NCBI RefSeq assembly: GCF_000949635.1
Contig: NZ_BAFN01000001.1
Location: 1,178,001-1,242,000, forward strand
Source: Candidatus Brocadia sinica JPN1
Lineage (GTDB): Bacteria > Planctomycetota > Brocadiia > Brocadiales > Brocadiaceae
Direction: 5' to 3'
Length of the DNA: 64,000 nt
Positions 36,006 to 44,420 of this stretch are shown one piece after another. The translations under genes and the position numbers were made by a program. The notes under the pieces were generated by a model. The model was not told the origin of the DNA. It worked only from the letters and a program-made list of their open reading frames with translations, and did not search any database. How positions within the stretch are numbered: position 1 is the stretch's first letter; each line of letters opens with the position of its first letter.

Positions 36006-36956
36006 ATGAGAACGGTAATTACCGGTGGCGCTGGGTTTATTGGTTCGCATCTGTGTGATTATTTAATTGAGAAGGGACATCAGGTTATCTGTATCGACAG
36101 CTTGCTGACGGGCAAGGTGGAGAATATAGTCCACTTGATGGGAAATAGCCAATTCCGTTTTATAAAACACAATGTAAGCGATTACATTTATGTAGATGGA
36201 CAGGTGGATAATGTGCTGCATTTTGCTTCACCAGCCAGTCCCTTTGACTACCTGGAATTCCCTATACAAACCTTAAAGGTTGGTTCCCTGGGTACCTTAA
36301 ACAGCCTGGGGTTGGCCAAGACAAAGAAGGCAAAATTCCTGTTGGCATCTACCTCGGAAGTGTATGGAGACCCGCAAATCCATCCTCAACGGGAAGATTA
36401 TTGGGGTCATGTGAACCCTGTTGGCCCGAGGGGGGTCTATGACGAGGCAAAACGATTTGCGGAAGCAATGACTATGGCATATCATCGATACCATCACATG
36501 GATACCAGAATCGTGAGAATATTCAATACCTACGGACCCCGGATGCGGGTAAAAGACGGCCGTGCGCTCCCGAATTTTATATGCCAGGCGCTCAGGGGTG
36601 AGGATATTACGGTGTTCGGGAACGGTTTGCAGACGAGGAGCTTCTGCTACGTCTCCGATCTTGTCGAAGGTATCTATCGGTTACTTCTTTCAAATGAGTA
36701 TGATCCTGTAAATATTGGTAATCCTGAGGAGATAACCATTCACCAGTTGGCAAAGGAGATACTTGCCCTAACCGGAAGCAAAAGCAGGATTATATTCAAA
36801 ACCCTTCCGGTTGATGACCCCAAGATTCGGCAGCCCGACATTTCCAGGGCAAAGAAGGTTTTAGGCTGGGAACCAAAGATTGTTCGTGAAGAAGGTCTGC
36901 GTAAGACGCTTCGATATTTTAAAGATACGTTATCTTCTTTTGAAAAAAATCGATGA
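36006..36956 (+). CDS. NAD-dependent SDR, UDP-glucuronate decarboxylase-like
   Basis: A 316-residue extended short-chain dehydrogenase. It has the NAD motif [28 protein letters not shown], the catalytic Y-x3-K in [11 protein letters not shown], and [28 protein letters not shown] and [18 protein letters not shown] are typical of UDP-xylose synthase (UXS/ArnA-decarboxylase type). It would convert UDP-glucuronate to UDP-xylose for surface glycans. It overlaps the next gene by 4 bp and heads an apparent rightward operon to 39966. Confidence 0.88.
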   Translation: MRTVITGGAGFIGSHLCDYLIEKGHQVICIDSLLTGKVENIVHLMGNSQFRFIKHNVSDYIYVDGQVDNVLHFASPASPFDYLEFPIQTLKVGSLGTLNSLGLAKTKKAKFLLASTSEVYGDPQIHPQREDYWGHVNPVGPRGVYDEAKRFAEAMTMAYHRYHHMDTRIVRIFNTYGPRMRVKDGRALPNFICQALRGEDITVFGNGLQTRSFCYVSDLVEGIYRLLLSNEYDPVNIGNPEEITIHQLAKEILALTGSKSRIIFKTLPVDDPKIRQPDISRAKKVLGWEPKIVREEGLRKTLRYFKDTLSSFEKNR

Positions 36957-37531
36957 AAAAAGTGATTGGCATTTTCGGTAGCCCGCGTCCCCATGGTAAC
37001 TCAGACATATTGCTCGATCAAGCCATGAAGGGATCTATGGCATGTAATACCGAAGTCCAGAAGATCATTGTTCGTGATTTACAGATTGCCCCATGTAATT
37101 CTTGCGGCGGCTGTTTTGAAAAAGGTGTGTGTGTTATCAATGATGATATGCAAAAAATTTATTCCCAGCTCGTGGATGCTGACGCTATTATTGTTGCCAC
37201 TCCCATTTACTTTATGAGTGTAAGTGCTCAACTGAAGGCGCTTATCGACCGTTGCCAGGCCTTTTGGGCCCGGAAATATATTTTAAACTTACCCATCAGG
37301 GAAGATGGAAGATTTGCAAGGGGTTTTTTTATCGCAACTGCGGCGCGCGATGCCAAAGAAGGGTTGTTCATCGGTGCTATAAAAACAATAAAGTCTTTTT
37401 TCCATGTATTAGACACGAAATATGCGGGAGACATATTGTGTGCCGGATTGGAAGAGAAAGGCTCCGTAAATAAGAGGCAGGAGCTATTACAACAGGCATT
37501 TGATGCAGGCAGACAGTTGTTGAAACTGTAA
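36953..37531 (+). CDS. Flavodoxin-fold NAD(P)H-dependent reductase / iron-sulfur flavoprotein
   Basis: A 192-residue FMN-binding protein. [20 protein letters not shown] is the FMN phosphate loop, and [19 protein letters not shown] is the second FMN-contact region. [13 protein letters not shown] is a CX2CX2CX5C cluster, as in iron-sulfur flavoproteins that carry a [4Fe-4S] centre. Such proteins shuttle electrons or reduce small molecules; no partner is evident. It is coupled by 4-bp overlap to the UXS-like gene and followed 12 bp later by the phosphomannomutase gene. Confidence 0.85.
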   Translation: MKKVIGIFGSPRPHGNSDILLDQAMKGSMACNTEVQKIIVRDLQIAPCNSCGGCFEKGVCVINDDMQKIYSQLVDADAIIVATPIYFMSVSAQLKALIDRCQAFWARKYILNLPIREDGRFARGFFIATAARDAKEGLFIGAIKTIKSFFHVLDTKYAGDILCAGLEEKGSVNKRQELLQQAFDAGRQLLKL

Positions 37532-37543
37532 GGAGCAGCATGT

Positions 37544-39076
37544 ATGAAAAAAGGACAGATTATCGAAAGGGGTGAAGAACGTCAACGCCGTTGTCCGGGT
37601 GAGTCGTATACCATTAGCGATTCCGTATGTAAGGGCAGACAGAGGGTGAATTACCCGAAATGCAATGTATGTCTGGAGAAGGTCGAACCAGCGATTTTTA
37701 ACCAGTCACATGCTGAGTCTAAACTTTCTATGAATATCTTTAAAAGTTACGATATCCGTGGGAAATATCCATCAGAGATTAATGATCAGACGGCACACAA
37801 GATCGGAACGGCCCTCTGCCAGTTTTTTAAGGAAGAAAATCCGGACGTGAAAAACATTGTTGTAGGCAGGGATATGAGGCCATCTTCGAAACCACTTGCC
37901 AATGCCTTGATCGATGGCTTATGCACAGCGGGGCTGAATGTTGTTAATGTGGGCGTCGTTTCAACGGAGATGACCTATTTCGCTGTGGGACATTACAAGT
38001 ACGACGGAAGTGTCATGGTTACCGCCTCTCATAATCCCGCCGGGTATAACGGATTAAAAATATGCAGGAAACAGGCCATTCCACTCAGTTACGAGACGGG
38101 GATAGAGCGGATTGCAAAACTGACAAAGCAGTATCATCCCTTACGCGGGGAGCAACTTGGCAAGGTCATTCAGGGCGATATCTTTGGAGATTATAAGAAG
38201 CATGTCTTAAAATTTGCCAGCAACCTCAGACACCTCCGTATAGTAATCGATGCGGGAAATGGGATGGCAGGCAAAACGGTTCCCGTTGTTTGTGGAGGGC
38301 TTCCCATCGAAATTATTCCATTGTATTTTGAACTGGACGGAAATTTCCCCAATCACGAAGCCAATCCATTAAAGCCTGAAAATCTTGTTGATTTGCAAAA
38401 GAAGGTGCGCGAGACACGGGCCCATCTGGGGGTTGCATTCGACGGAGATGCCGACCGGTGTGTCTTTATCGATGAGATGGGACGGACAGTTGGATGCGAT
38501 ATCATTACGGCGTTGATTGCAAGGCAATTTCTTGAACGGGAAAAAGGGGCAACGATTTTGTATGACCTCCGATCGAGTTGGGTCGTTCCCGAAGAGATAA
38601 AGGCTGCAGGTGGTGTCCCTTATCGTGAGCGGGTTGGTCATGCCTATATGAAGGCTACACTGCGGGAAAAGAAGGCAGTTTTTGGAGGTGAACTCTCGGG
38701 GCATTACTATTTCAGGGATAATTACTACTCGGATTCTGGGATGATCGCTTTTCTCATGGTTTTGGACATCTTGAGTTCAAAACGCATTCCATTTTCAAAC
38801 ATCGTGGCGCCACTGAAGAGGTACTATTCTACCGGTGAAATAAATTTTGAGGTAGACGATAAGGATGCGAAGATTGCGGAAATTACCAATAAATTTTCCA
38901 ACGGAAAGGTAGACCATCTGGACGGAATTACCGTAGAATACCATGACTGGTGGTTTAACGTGAGAAAATCCAATACCGAACCCCTGCTCCGTTTAAATCT
39001 GGAGGGAAGAACACATGAAATTATGGAGAAGGGGAAAAGGCTGTTAATCAACATTATTCAAGGGAAATCCTTCTAG
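37544..39076 (+). CDS. Phosphomannomutase/phosphoglucomutase with Cys-rich N-terminal extension
   Basis: A 510-residue alpha-D-phosphohexomutase. FKSYDIRGKYPSEIND begins the enzyme at about residue 65. The catalytic Ser is in TASHNPAGYNGLK, the metal loop is FDGDADRC, the sugar-binding loop is GGELSGHYYFRD and the phosphate-binding loop is RKSNTEPLLRLNLEG. It makes mannose-1-P or glucose-1-P for glycan synthesis. The first 60 residues are unusual: Cys 17, 29, 40 and 43 (CPGE...VCKG...CNVC) could form a zinc site absent from typical enzymes. The start at 37544 has AAGGAG upstream; the overlapping ATG at 37541 is closed by an early stop. Confidence 0.92.
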   Translation: MKKGQIIERGEERQRRCPGESYTISDSVCKGRQRVNYPKCNVCLEKVEPAIFNQSHAESKLSMNIFKSYDIRGKYPSEINDQTAHKIGTALCQFFKEENPDVKNIVVGRDMRPSSKPLANALIDGLCTAGLNVVNVGVVSTEMTYFAVGHYKYDGSVMVTASHNPAGYNGLKICRKQAIPLSYETGIERIAKLTKQYHPLRGEQLGKVIQGDIFGDYKKHVLKFASNLRHLRIVIDAGNGMAGKTVPVVCGGLPIEIIPLYFELDGNFPNHEANPLKPENLVDLQKKVRETRAHLGVAFDGDADRCVFIDEMGRTVGCDIITALIARQFLEREKGATILYDLRSSWVVPEEIKAAGGVPYRERVGHAYMKATLREKKAVFGGELSGHYYFRDNYYSDSGMIAFLMVLDILSSKRIPFSNIVAPLKRYYSTGEINFEVDDKDAKIAEITNKFSNGKVDHLDGITVEYHDWWFNVRKSNTEPLLRLNLEGRTHEIMEKGKRLLINIIQGKSF

Positions 39077-39087
39077 AATGATTATTT

Positions 39088-39966
39088 ATGTTTCCTTTTA
39101 TCAACACAATGTATAAATATACGCGAATTGGCTTACTTACCGGCATGGTATCTTCGCTTGTTTTCACAGCCAACATAAGGCATGCCCTTTGGGCTAATGT
39201 GTCAACAGGCGGAGAAGTCCTCGATATCAAATTCAGTAATGGCCAATTATCGGTAAAGATAAAAAATTCTCCTTTGGAAAAGGTCTTAAAAGAAATCATG
39301 TCACAGAGTGGCGCCAGAATATGGCTCAACGATTCAATTGACGGGATTGTTACCGTAGAATTCCAAAACATACCTATCGGAGAAGGGGTGCGCCGGATCC
39401 TGAAAGATAAGAATTATGCCTTTGCCTATGCCCTCCACGAGGTGAAAGAAGGGAAACTTTCTATTGTTCGTGCTAGTAAGTCCAAAGAAATTTTTACAAA
39501 AGTAAAGAACGAGCCTCCGAAAAAAGCCACTCCCAAGCCAGGGATGCCAGTTGCCAAAAAAGAAAAACCAAAAAAGGAAAAACCCTCCTTTGAATCCTTA
39601 GTAAAAGATGCCCTGGAAAATGAAGATCCTGGGAAGAGAGAAGATGCAATTACCGCTCTGGGGGAAAGCAAAGATCCAAGGGCAATAGAAATTATCTCAA
39701 AGGCGCTGACGAATGACCCCACCGAAGACGTGCGATTAAGCGCTATTGATGCCTTACTGGATATGGGCGACAAAAGCATTGTCGACCCCCTTTCTATAGC
39801 ACTCAAAGATCGGGACCCATGGGTGCGTGAAAGTGCCGTAGAAGCATTAGGAGAAGTGGGTGGAGAGGCTGCTATCGAATTTATAAAGAGCGCCCTCAAT
39901 GATGAAGACGGTTCTGTGCGGGAGCTGGCGCAGGAAACATTAGAAGAACTTAATACCGGAAAATAA
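39088..39966 (+). CDS. Exported STN-domain plus HEAT-repeat protein
   Basis: A 292-residue exported protein. After a hydrophobic signal (GLLTGMVSSLVFTANIRHALWA), residues about 45-125 read like a secretin/TonB short N-terminal domain (KIKNSPLEKVLKEIMSQSGA, VTVEFQNIPIGEGVRRIL). A Pro/Lys-rich linker (residues about 140-170) leads to three or four HEAT/PBS-type repeats, e.g. REDAITALGESKDPRAIEII and VRESAVEALGEVGGEAAIEF. Both domains are protein-interaction modules, so it may be a periplasmic scaffold. A start at ATG 39109 is equally possible. It is the last gene of the rightward operon. Confidence 0.8.
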   Translation: MFPFINTMYKYTRIGLLTGMVSSLVFTANIRHALWANVSTGGEVLDIKFSNGQLSVKIKNSPLEKVLKEIMSQSGARIWLNDSIDGIVTVEFQNIPIGEGVRRILKDKNYAFAYALHEVKEGKLSIVRASKSKEIFTKVKNEPPKKATPKPGMPVAKKEKPKKEKPSFESLVKDALENEDPGKREDAITALGESKDPRAIEIISKALTNDPTEDVRLSAIDALLDMGDKSIVDPLSIALKDRDPWVRESAVEALGEVGGEAAIEFIKSALNDEDGSVRELAQETLEELNTGK

Positions 39967-39984
39967 AAGTTTTTTACTTTTGTG

Positions 39985-40117
39985 TTGACATTTTCTCAAA
40001 AAACGTTTTAAATAACAAACGTTTAAAAAAATAAACGTTTATTCTTGTAAACACAATCTCTCACATCACCCAATTGAGAGACCCCGTTCCTCCCGTAGCG
40101 AACGAAACTGCGGGAGG
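39985..40117 (+). promoter_or_regulatory. Promoter with three phased AAACGTTT sites and two-hairpin leader (copy 1)
   Basis: TTGACA (39985-39990), a 17-bp spacer and TTAAAT (40008-40013) are overlaid by AAACGTTT at 40001, 40017 and 40033, exactly 16 bp apart. The leader then has hairpin 1 (CTCTCA 40058-40063 with TGAGAG 40075-40080), the sequence GAGAGACCCC, and hairpin 2 (CCTCCCGTAG 40089-40098 with CTGCGGGAGG 40108-40117). A second copy lies at 63834-63968 with the same order and spacing. It precedes the HTH regulator gene by about 200 bp, so autoregulation is possible. Confidence 0.75.
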
Positions 40118-40312
40118 AATATCTAGAAAGTCGCAAATCGAATATTTGCTTACTGACTTCCCATTCATACGCAAGCTCTTCATGGAAAATAAGTTGTTTC
40201 AAAAAGAAAGCGTGTTGATTCATTCCCTCTACGTACTAAGATTCGTGGAATTTACTCAGGATTACAGAGGAACTCAAGGGATTTGCGCCTGATTTTGAGT
40301 AATTAACGCTTT

Positions 40313-40882
40313 ATGTCTAACCAGGAAGAAATCACCCAATATAACATCCTCCAATCAATTGAAAATGGAGAGCAGATCTCCCAGCGCCAGCTTTCTTTGC
40401 AGTTGGGCATTAATGTAGCTTCCATAAATTTTGCTTTAAAAAAACTCACGAAGAGGGGTTTGGTGAAAATGCTGGGTGTAAACCCCAGAAGGATCCGGTA
40501 CATTCTGACTCCCAAAGGGATTGCTGAAAAAACACAGCTTGCCTATAAATTTTTTGACAGGAATTTTCATTTCTATAAGGCTGTGAGAAAAAATGTTGAA
40601 AATAAGATTGATAGCATCTCCTTTCAGGATAAAGACTCCGTTGCCATTTATGGTGTCACAGACCTCATGGAGATGGCCTACCTCGTTATCCAGGATAAAG
40701 AAATAGACCTTGTTGCGATTGTTGATAATGAAAAAAAAATCAGGATATTTGGCTATCAGGTGGTAGGAATCGAAGAAATACACAAGCACTCCCCCCGATT
40801 CCTCTTAATAACGAAAGAATTGGACGTTCATTTAGCAAAACTCATACCTGACTCTGTAGAAATTGTCGATATCAGAATTTAG
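40313..40882 (+). CDS. Winged-helix (EPS-associated MarR-like) regulator with C-terminal sensor-like domain
   Basis: A 189-residue DNA-binding protein. Residues 1-75 form a winged helix of the type called EPS-associated MarR-family regulator: YNILQSIENGEQISQRQLSL, INFALKKLTKRGLVKM, RRIRYILTPKGIAEK. The C-terminal half (VAIYGVTDLMEMAYLVI, then DLVAIVDNEKK and GYQVVGIEEI) looks like a small Rossmann-type nucleotide- or sugar-binding domain. It follows the leader module at 39985-40117 by about 200 bp. It may control exopolysaccharide or nearby sugar-nucleotide genes, possibly by binding the AAACGTTT sites, which is inference. Confidence 0.83.
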   Translation: MSNQEEITQYNILQSIENGEQISQRQLSLQLGINVASINFALKKLTKRGLVKMLGVNPRRIRYILTPKGIAEKTQLAYKFFDRNFHFYKAVRKNVENKIDSISFQDKDSVAIYGVTDLMEMAYLVIQDKEIDLVAIVDNEKKIRIFGYQVVGIEEIHKHSPRFLLITKELDVHLAKLIPDSVEIVDIRI

Positions 40883-40912
40883 CAAAAATTTAAAAAATTG
40901 AGAATAAAAAGT

Positions 40913-41713
40913 ATGTTTTATAGTTTCAGTGTCTCCGTGCTGCGGTGGTCTATTATTTCCAGGAATCTCAGGTTCTTTATCTTTGTCATCTGTACAATCT
41001 GTGGTTTCAATTTTTTCTCCTTCAGCATTTTCGCCATGGGTGAGGTTTCAAAATTCACCTTCGCCCAATTGGAATATTCCGGAGGAAACTGGAATCCCAG
41101 ACCCAATGCAGGAAAACGCCTGATGTGGGAGCTTATCAAACGAACCAGCGCTGAGGCACGTATCGACACCGTAATCCTTCATGCAGACGATATCAATATC
41201 TTTGAATACCCCTTTCTGTACATGTCAGGTGATCAGGAATTCCCACCGCTCAGTGAGAAAGAGATTAGCAATTTAAAGTTATACCTGGAATTTGGGGGAA
41301 CGCTTTTAATTGACGACTGCATCGGAAAGAGCGATTTTGGGTTTGATATATCTGTCCGGCGGGAGATTAAACGGCTATTTCCCCATAAATCCCTGGAAAA
41401 GCTGCCTGCTGATCATACCATTTTCAAATCTTTTTATTTGCTGAATCAGGCTTATGGCAGAATTATGGAAAAAACTTACTTGGAAGGCATAACGATAGAA
41501 AACCGAGCGGCTATCATCTATTCCCAGAACGACCTTGGTGGCGCTTGGGCAAAAGATCCGCTGGGAAGCTGGGAATATGAAGTAATTCCTGGCGGTGAGA
41601 CGCAAAGGGCTATGGCTTTCCGTCTTGGTATCAATATTATCATGTACGCCCTGACAGGTAACTATAAACAAGATCAGGTACATCTGCCTTTTATCTTAAA
41701 AAGGCAGATGTAA
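40913..41713 (+). CDS. DUF4159-domain exported protein
   Basis: A 266-residue protein with an N-terminal hydrophobic segment (FFIFVICTICGFNFFSFSIFA, about residues 25-45) that acts as signal or anchor. A DUF4159-type domain follows: FTFAQLEYSGGNWNPRPNAG, FLYMSGDQEFPPLSEKEISN, YLEFGGTLLIDDCIGKSDFGF and RLGINIIMYALTGNYK. DUF4159 proteins are often linked to von Willebrand-type or MoxR operons and have a glutamine-amidotransferase-like fold; their function is unknown. ATG 40913 is chosen over TTG 40898; neither has a strong ribosome binding site. The 3' end is inside an inverted repeat. Confidence 0.8.
   Translation: MFYSFSVSVLRWSIISRNLRFFIFVICTICGFNFFSFSIFAMGEVSKFTFAQLEYSGGNWNPRPNAGKRLMWELIKRTSAEARIDTVILHADDINIFEYPFLYMSGDQEFPPLSEKEISNLKLYLEFGGTLLIDDCIGKSDFGFDISVRREIKRLFPHKSLEKLPADHTIFKSFYLLNQAYGRIMEKTYLEGITIENRAAIIYSQNDLGGAWAKDPLGSWEYEVIPGGETQRAMAFRLGINIIMYALTGNYKQDQVHLPFILKRQM
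41681..41710. repeat. Inverted repeat overlapping gene end
   Basis: CATCTGCCTTTT (41681-41692) pairs with AAAAGGCAGATG (41699-41710) around a 6-nt loop; it lies in the last codons of the DUF4159 gene. No T-run follows on the plus strand. It could slow transcription or protect the mRNA end. Confidence 0.5.
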
Positions 41714-41860
41714 TATCCAAAACGGGCAAGCCAGAACCAAACAGGCCTAATACATGACAAAATTACCGTTCACATCGCAAAATATCAAATTTCAACTCTT
41801 CAAAATTCCAAGCATCTTACCTATTACAGTCGTGCGCATTTTTTCCTGAAGTTCAGATTA

Positions 41861-43084
41861 TTAAACAGTTACCTTTTGCCTTGTTTTTTTTGGAGATCCG
41901 GATTCAATTCCTATTTCTTCGTCGGTAAGGTAACAGGCAGGATCATGTTCCCACATATCACCATAGTATGCCTCTGCCCTGGCCCTGAAATTTCCACTGC
42001 AGATATTAAGCCATCTGCATTTAGCGCAACGCCCTTTGATATATGGGTTTTTGTTCTTCAGTTTAGCCATTAACTCATTGGAAGTGTCCTCCCATATCAC
42101 GCTAAACTTCCTTTTCCTGACATTTCCGAAGGAGTATTGCCTCCAGAATTGATCAGCGTGTACCTCTCCATCCCAGCTAATACAGGCAAGTCCCTTACCG
42201 GAGCTATTCCCTTCATTCATCTGGAGGAGCTCATAGACCTCTTTTGCCCTTTTGGGGTTTTCTTTTAATAGTCGTAAATACACGTACGGACCGTCGGCAT
42301 GATTATCTACGGTGAGCACCTCTATTTTTCTGCCTTTGTCATGCGCCTCTTTGGTCTTATTGATAATAAGATCGACAACCTCACGGGTTTCTTTGTGAGA
42401 AAGGTCTTCCTCGATCAGATTGGATCCTCTCCCTGAATAGACCAGGTGATAGAAACAGACCCTTGGAATATTTTCTTTTTCAATCAATTGAAATATACCA
42501 GGGATATCATGTGCGTTCCTCTTATTAATCGTAAAACGTAAACCCACTTTAATGCCCACCGACATGCAATTTCGAATACCTTCCAATGCAGCGTCAAATG
42601 CGCCTGGAATACCACGGAAACGGTCATTCGTCTCTTTAAGACCGTCCAGACTGATCCCCACGTAGGAGAGCCCGAATTTTTTCAATTCATTTGCCTTTTC
42701 TCTGGTAATTAAAGTGCCATTCGTACTAATGACCGCCCGCAAACCCTTCTCTTTGGCATAGCCAATTAACTCAAGGAGGTCTGCCCGCATAAGGGGTTCT
42801 CCTCCAGAAAACAGAATCACAGGAGCCCCATAATCTGCAAGGTCATCTAACATTGCCTTTGCCTCATCCGTAGTCAATTCATTGGGATATTCAATATCCT
42901 TTGATTGAGAATAGCAATGAATGCATTTCAAGTTGCAGCGTTGCCCGACGTTCCATACTACAACAGGTTTTTTATCATGAGAAAATTGTAACAGATGGGA
43001 TGGCAGTTTCCTGGATTCTCTCCCATAACGTAATGCATCTGACGGTTCTACGGTGCCACAGTATAATTTTGATATACCAATCAT
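41861..43084 (-). CDS. ahbC: Radical SAM/SPASM haem-synthesis enzyme, AhbC-like (12,18-didecarboxysiroheme deacetylase)
   Basis: A 407-residue radical SAM protein. The start MIGISKLYCGTVEPSDALRY and VVVWNVGQRCNLKCIHCYSQ (CX3CX2C cluster) match AhbC/NirJ of the siroheme-dependent haem pathway. A C-terminal SPASM region follows (CAKCRWLNICSGNFRARAEA then DPACYLTDEE) with auxiliary-cluster cysteines. AhbC removes acetate side chains from didecarboxysiroheme on the way to haem b. NirJ (haem d1) is a close alternative. ATG 43084 has GGAG just upstream and suits the family; an in-frame start at 43129 is longer. Haem demand fits the multihaem cytochrome here. Confidence 0.85.
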   Translation of the reverse strand: MIGISKLYCGTVEPSDALRYGRESRKLPSHLLQFSHDKKPVVVWNVGQRCNLKCIHCYSQSKDIEYPNELTTDEAKAMLDDLADYGAPVILFSGGEPLMRADLLELIGYAKEKGLRAVISTNGTLITREKANELKKFGLSYVGISLDGLKETNDRFRGIPGAFDAALEGIRNCMSVGIKVGLRFTINKRNAHDIPGIFQLIEKENIPRVCFYHLVYSGRGSNLIEEDLSHKETREVVDLIINKTKEAHDKGRKIEVLTVDNHADGPYVYLRLLKENPKRAKEVYELLQMNEGNSSGKGLACISWDGEVHADQFWRQYSFGNVRKRKFSVIWEDTSNELMAKLKNKNPYIKGRCAKCRWLNICSGNFRARAEAYYGDMWEHDPACYLTDEEIGIESGSPKKTRQKVTV

Positions 43085-43259
43085 GTTACTCCATCTCCTG
43101 CACAGGGTATATGTGCCAAAGTAACACATGGTTACTCACCACATGTACGATTATAATGAACGGTGTAAATGCGTTAGCATAGTGCCACAGATAAAATTAT
43201 GTTAATAATTATAACTGAAAATGATTATTAAGTAAAAAAGATTTTGTGACTCCAAAAAC

Positions 43260-44399
43260 TCATTGCCCTATTGCATAGAGTTTCCAATCTACACAACCAA
43301 CATAGAGCGTATTTTTGGGATCAATCGCAGGGGAAGAAAGTAATGGGTCACCAATTGTTGCAATCCACTTGAGAGTACCGTCACTATTCATGGCATATAA
43401 CTTACCATCCCATGAGCCGACATAAATAACGCCATTCGCATCGATAACAGGTGTGGCCGTAATAGAATTTCCGGTTTTGAATTCCCACTTCACAGTACCA
43501 TCTCTTTTTACAGCAAATAAGCTACCAGCCTGGGTACCAATATAGGCTACTCCATCAGCGTCTACAGATGGAGAAGAATGTGTTCGGCTGCCTAAGTCAA
43601 ACCCCCACTTTAGCGTCCCATCTAAATTTACAGCATATAATTTCCCATTCATATCCGCGACATAAACAACATCATCAGTTATAGCAGGCGTAGAATCTAT
43701 TTTACCTTCGGTTTCAAGACTCCACTTCAAAGTTCCATCCTGGTTTATGGCATGCAAATGTTTATCCCAGGAACCGATATAAATGGTATTATCGCGACCT
43801 ACGGCAGGAGAAGAAATCATAATAGGCGCCCCGGTTTTATAGCTCCACAAGAGTTTTCCGTTTGCGCCTAAGGCATAGAGTTTCCCGTCATAGGAACCGA
43901 CATACACCGTGCCTTTATCGTCAACAGCAGGAGACGAATGTATCGCCCCGGCAGCCTGGAACTTCCATTTCATCTTTCCATCAGGATTGATCACATAGAG
44001 CCTTCCGCTAACTGTACCAAAACAAACAACACCATCCAGGCCAATTGCCGGAGAACCAAATATCTCATCACCGCTCTTAAATGCCCATAACACCTTTCCC
44101 TTTGGAGTCATGGATAACAAACTGCCATCAGTGCTTCCTGCGTAAACAACTCCATCGGCATCCACCACAGGGGACGACCATATTTCACCAGAGCTGGAAA
44201 TACTCCATTTTACATTGTTATTGGAAGGCCCTGCAAAAGGCACACAACCAGTCCTCTGCAAATTATATTTATACATGGGAAACGTGTCAGCTGTGCCCTG
44301 AGCATGAATAGAAGAAATCCGTGACGTGCTATAGAGCAAAAGAATATTCATCACCACAATGAGGGTTACAATACACGGGAAAACTCTTTTCATTTTCAT
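43260..44399 (-). CDS. Exported PQQ-binding-like beta-propeller protein
   Basis: A 379-residue exported protein. After a signal peptide (VTLIVVMNILLLYSTSRISS) come eight repeats of about 40 residues, each with a W-x-(F/Y/L)...SSPAV-D...VYVGS-DGKLYA core. These form an eight-bladed propeller of the PQQ/quinoprotein type, as in YfgL/BamB-like or outer-membrane assembly proteins. Catalytic PQQ-binding residues are not evident, so it is probably a structural or binding protein. It lies downstream of the LysM gene in the same direction, 21 bp apart. Confidence 0.87.
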   Translation of the reverse strand: MKMKRVFPCIVTLIVVMNILLLYSTSRISSIHAQGTADTFPMYKYNLQRTGCVPFAGPSNNNVKWSISSSGEIWSSPVVDADGVVYAGSTDGSLLSMTPKGKVLWAFKSGDEIFGSPAIGLDGVVCFGTVSGRLYVINPDGKMKWKFQAAGAIHSSPAVDDKGTVYVGSYDGKLYALGANGKLLWSYKTGAPIMISSPAVGRDNTIYIGSWDKHLHAINQDGTLKWSLETEGKIDSTPAITDDVVYVADMNGKLYAVNLDGTLKWGFDLGSRTHSSPSVDADGVAYIGTQAGSLFAVKRDGTVKWEFKTGNSITATPVIDANGVIYVGSWDGKLYAMNSDGTLKWIATIGDPLLSSPAIDPKNTLYVGCVDWKLYAIGQ

Positions 44400-44420
44400 T
44401 AATTTGCTCCTTCCAAAGCG

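Noticed and set aside
43260-44399. DNA tandem repeat that could be a CRISPR-like array
   Set aside because: The repeats code for about 40-residue propeller blades and vary freely at the DNA level; no constant repeats with unique spacers.
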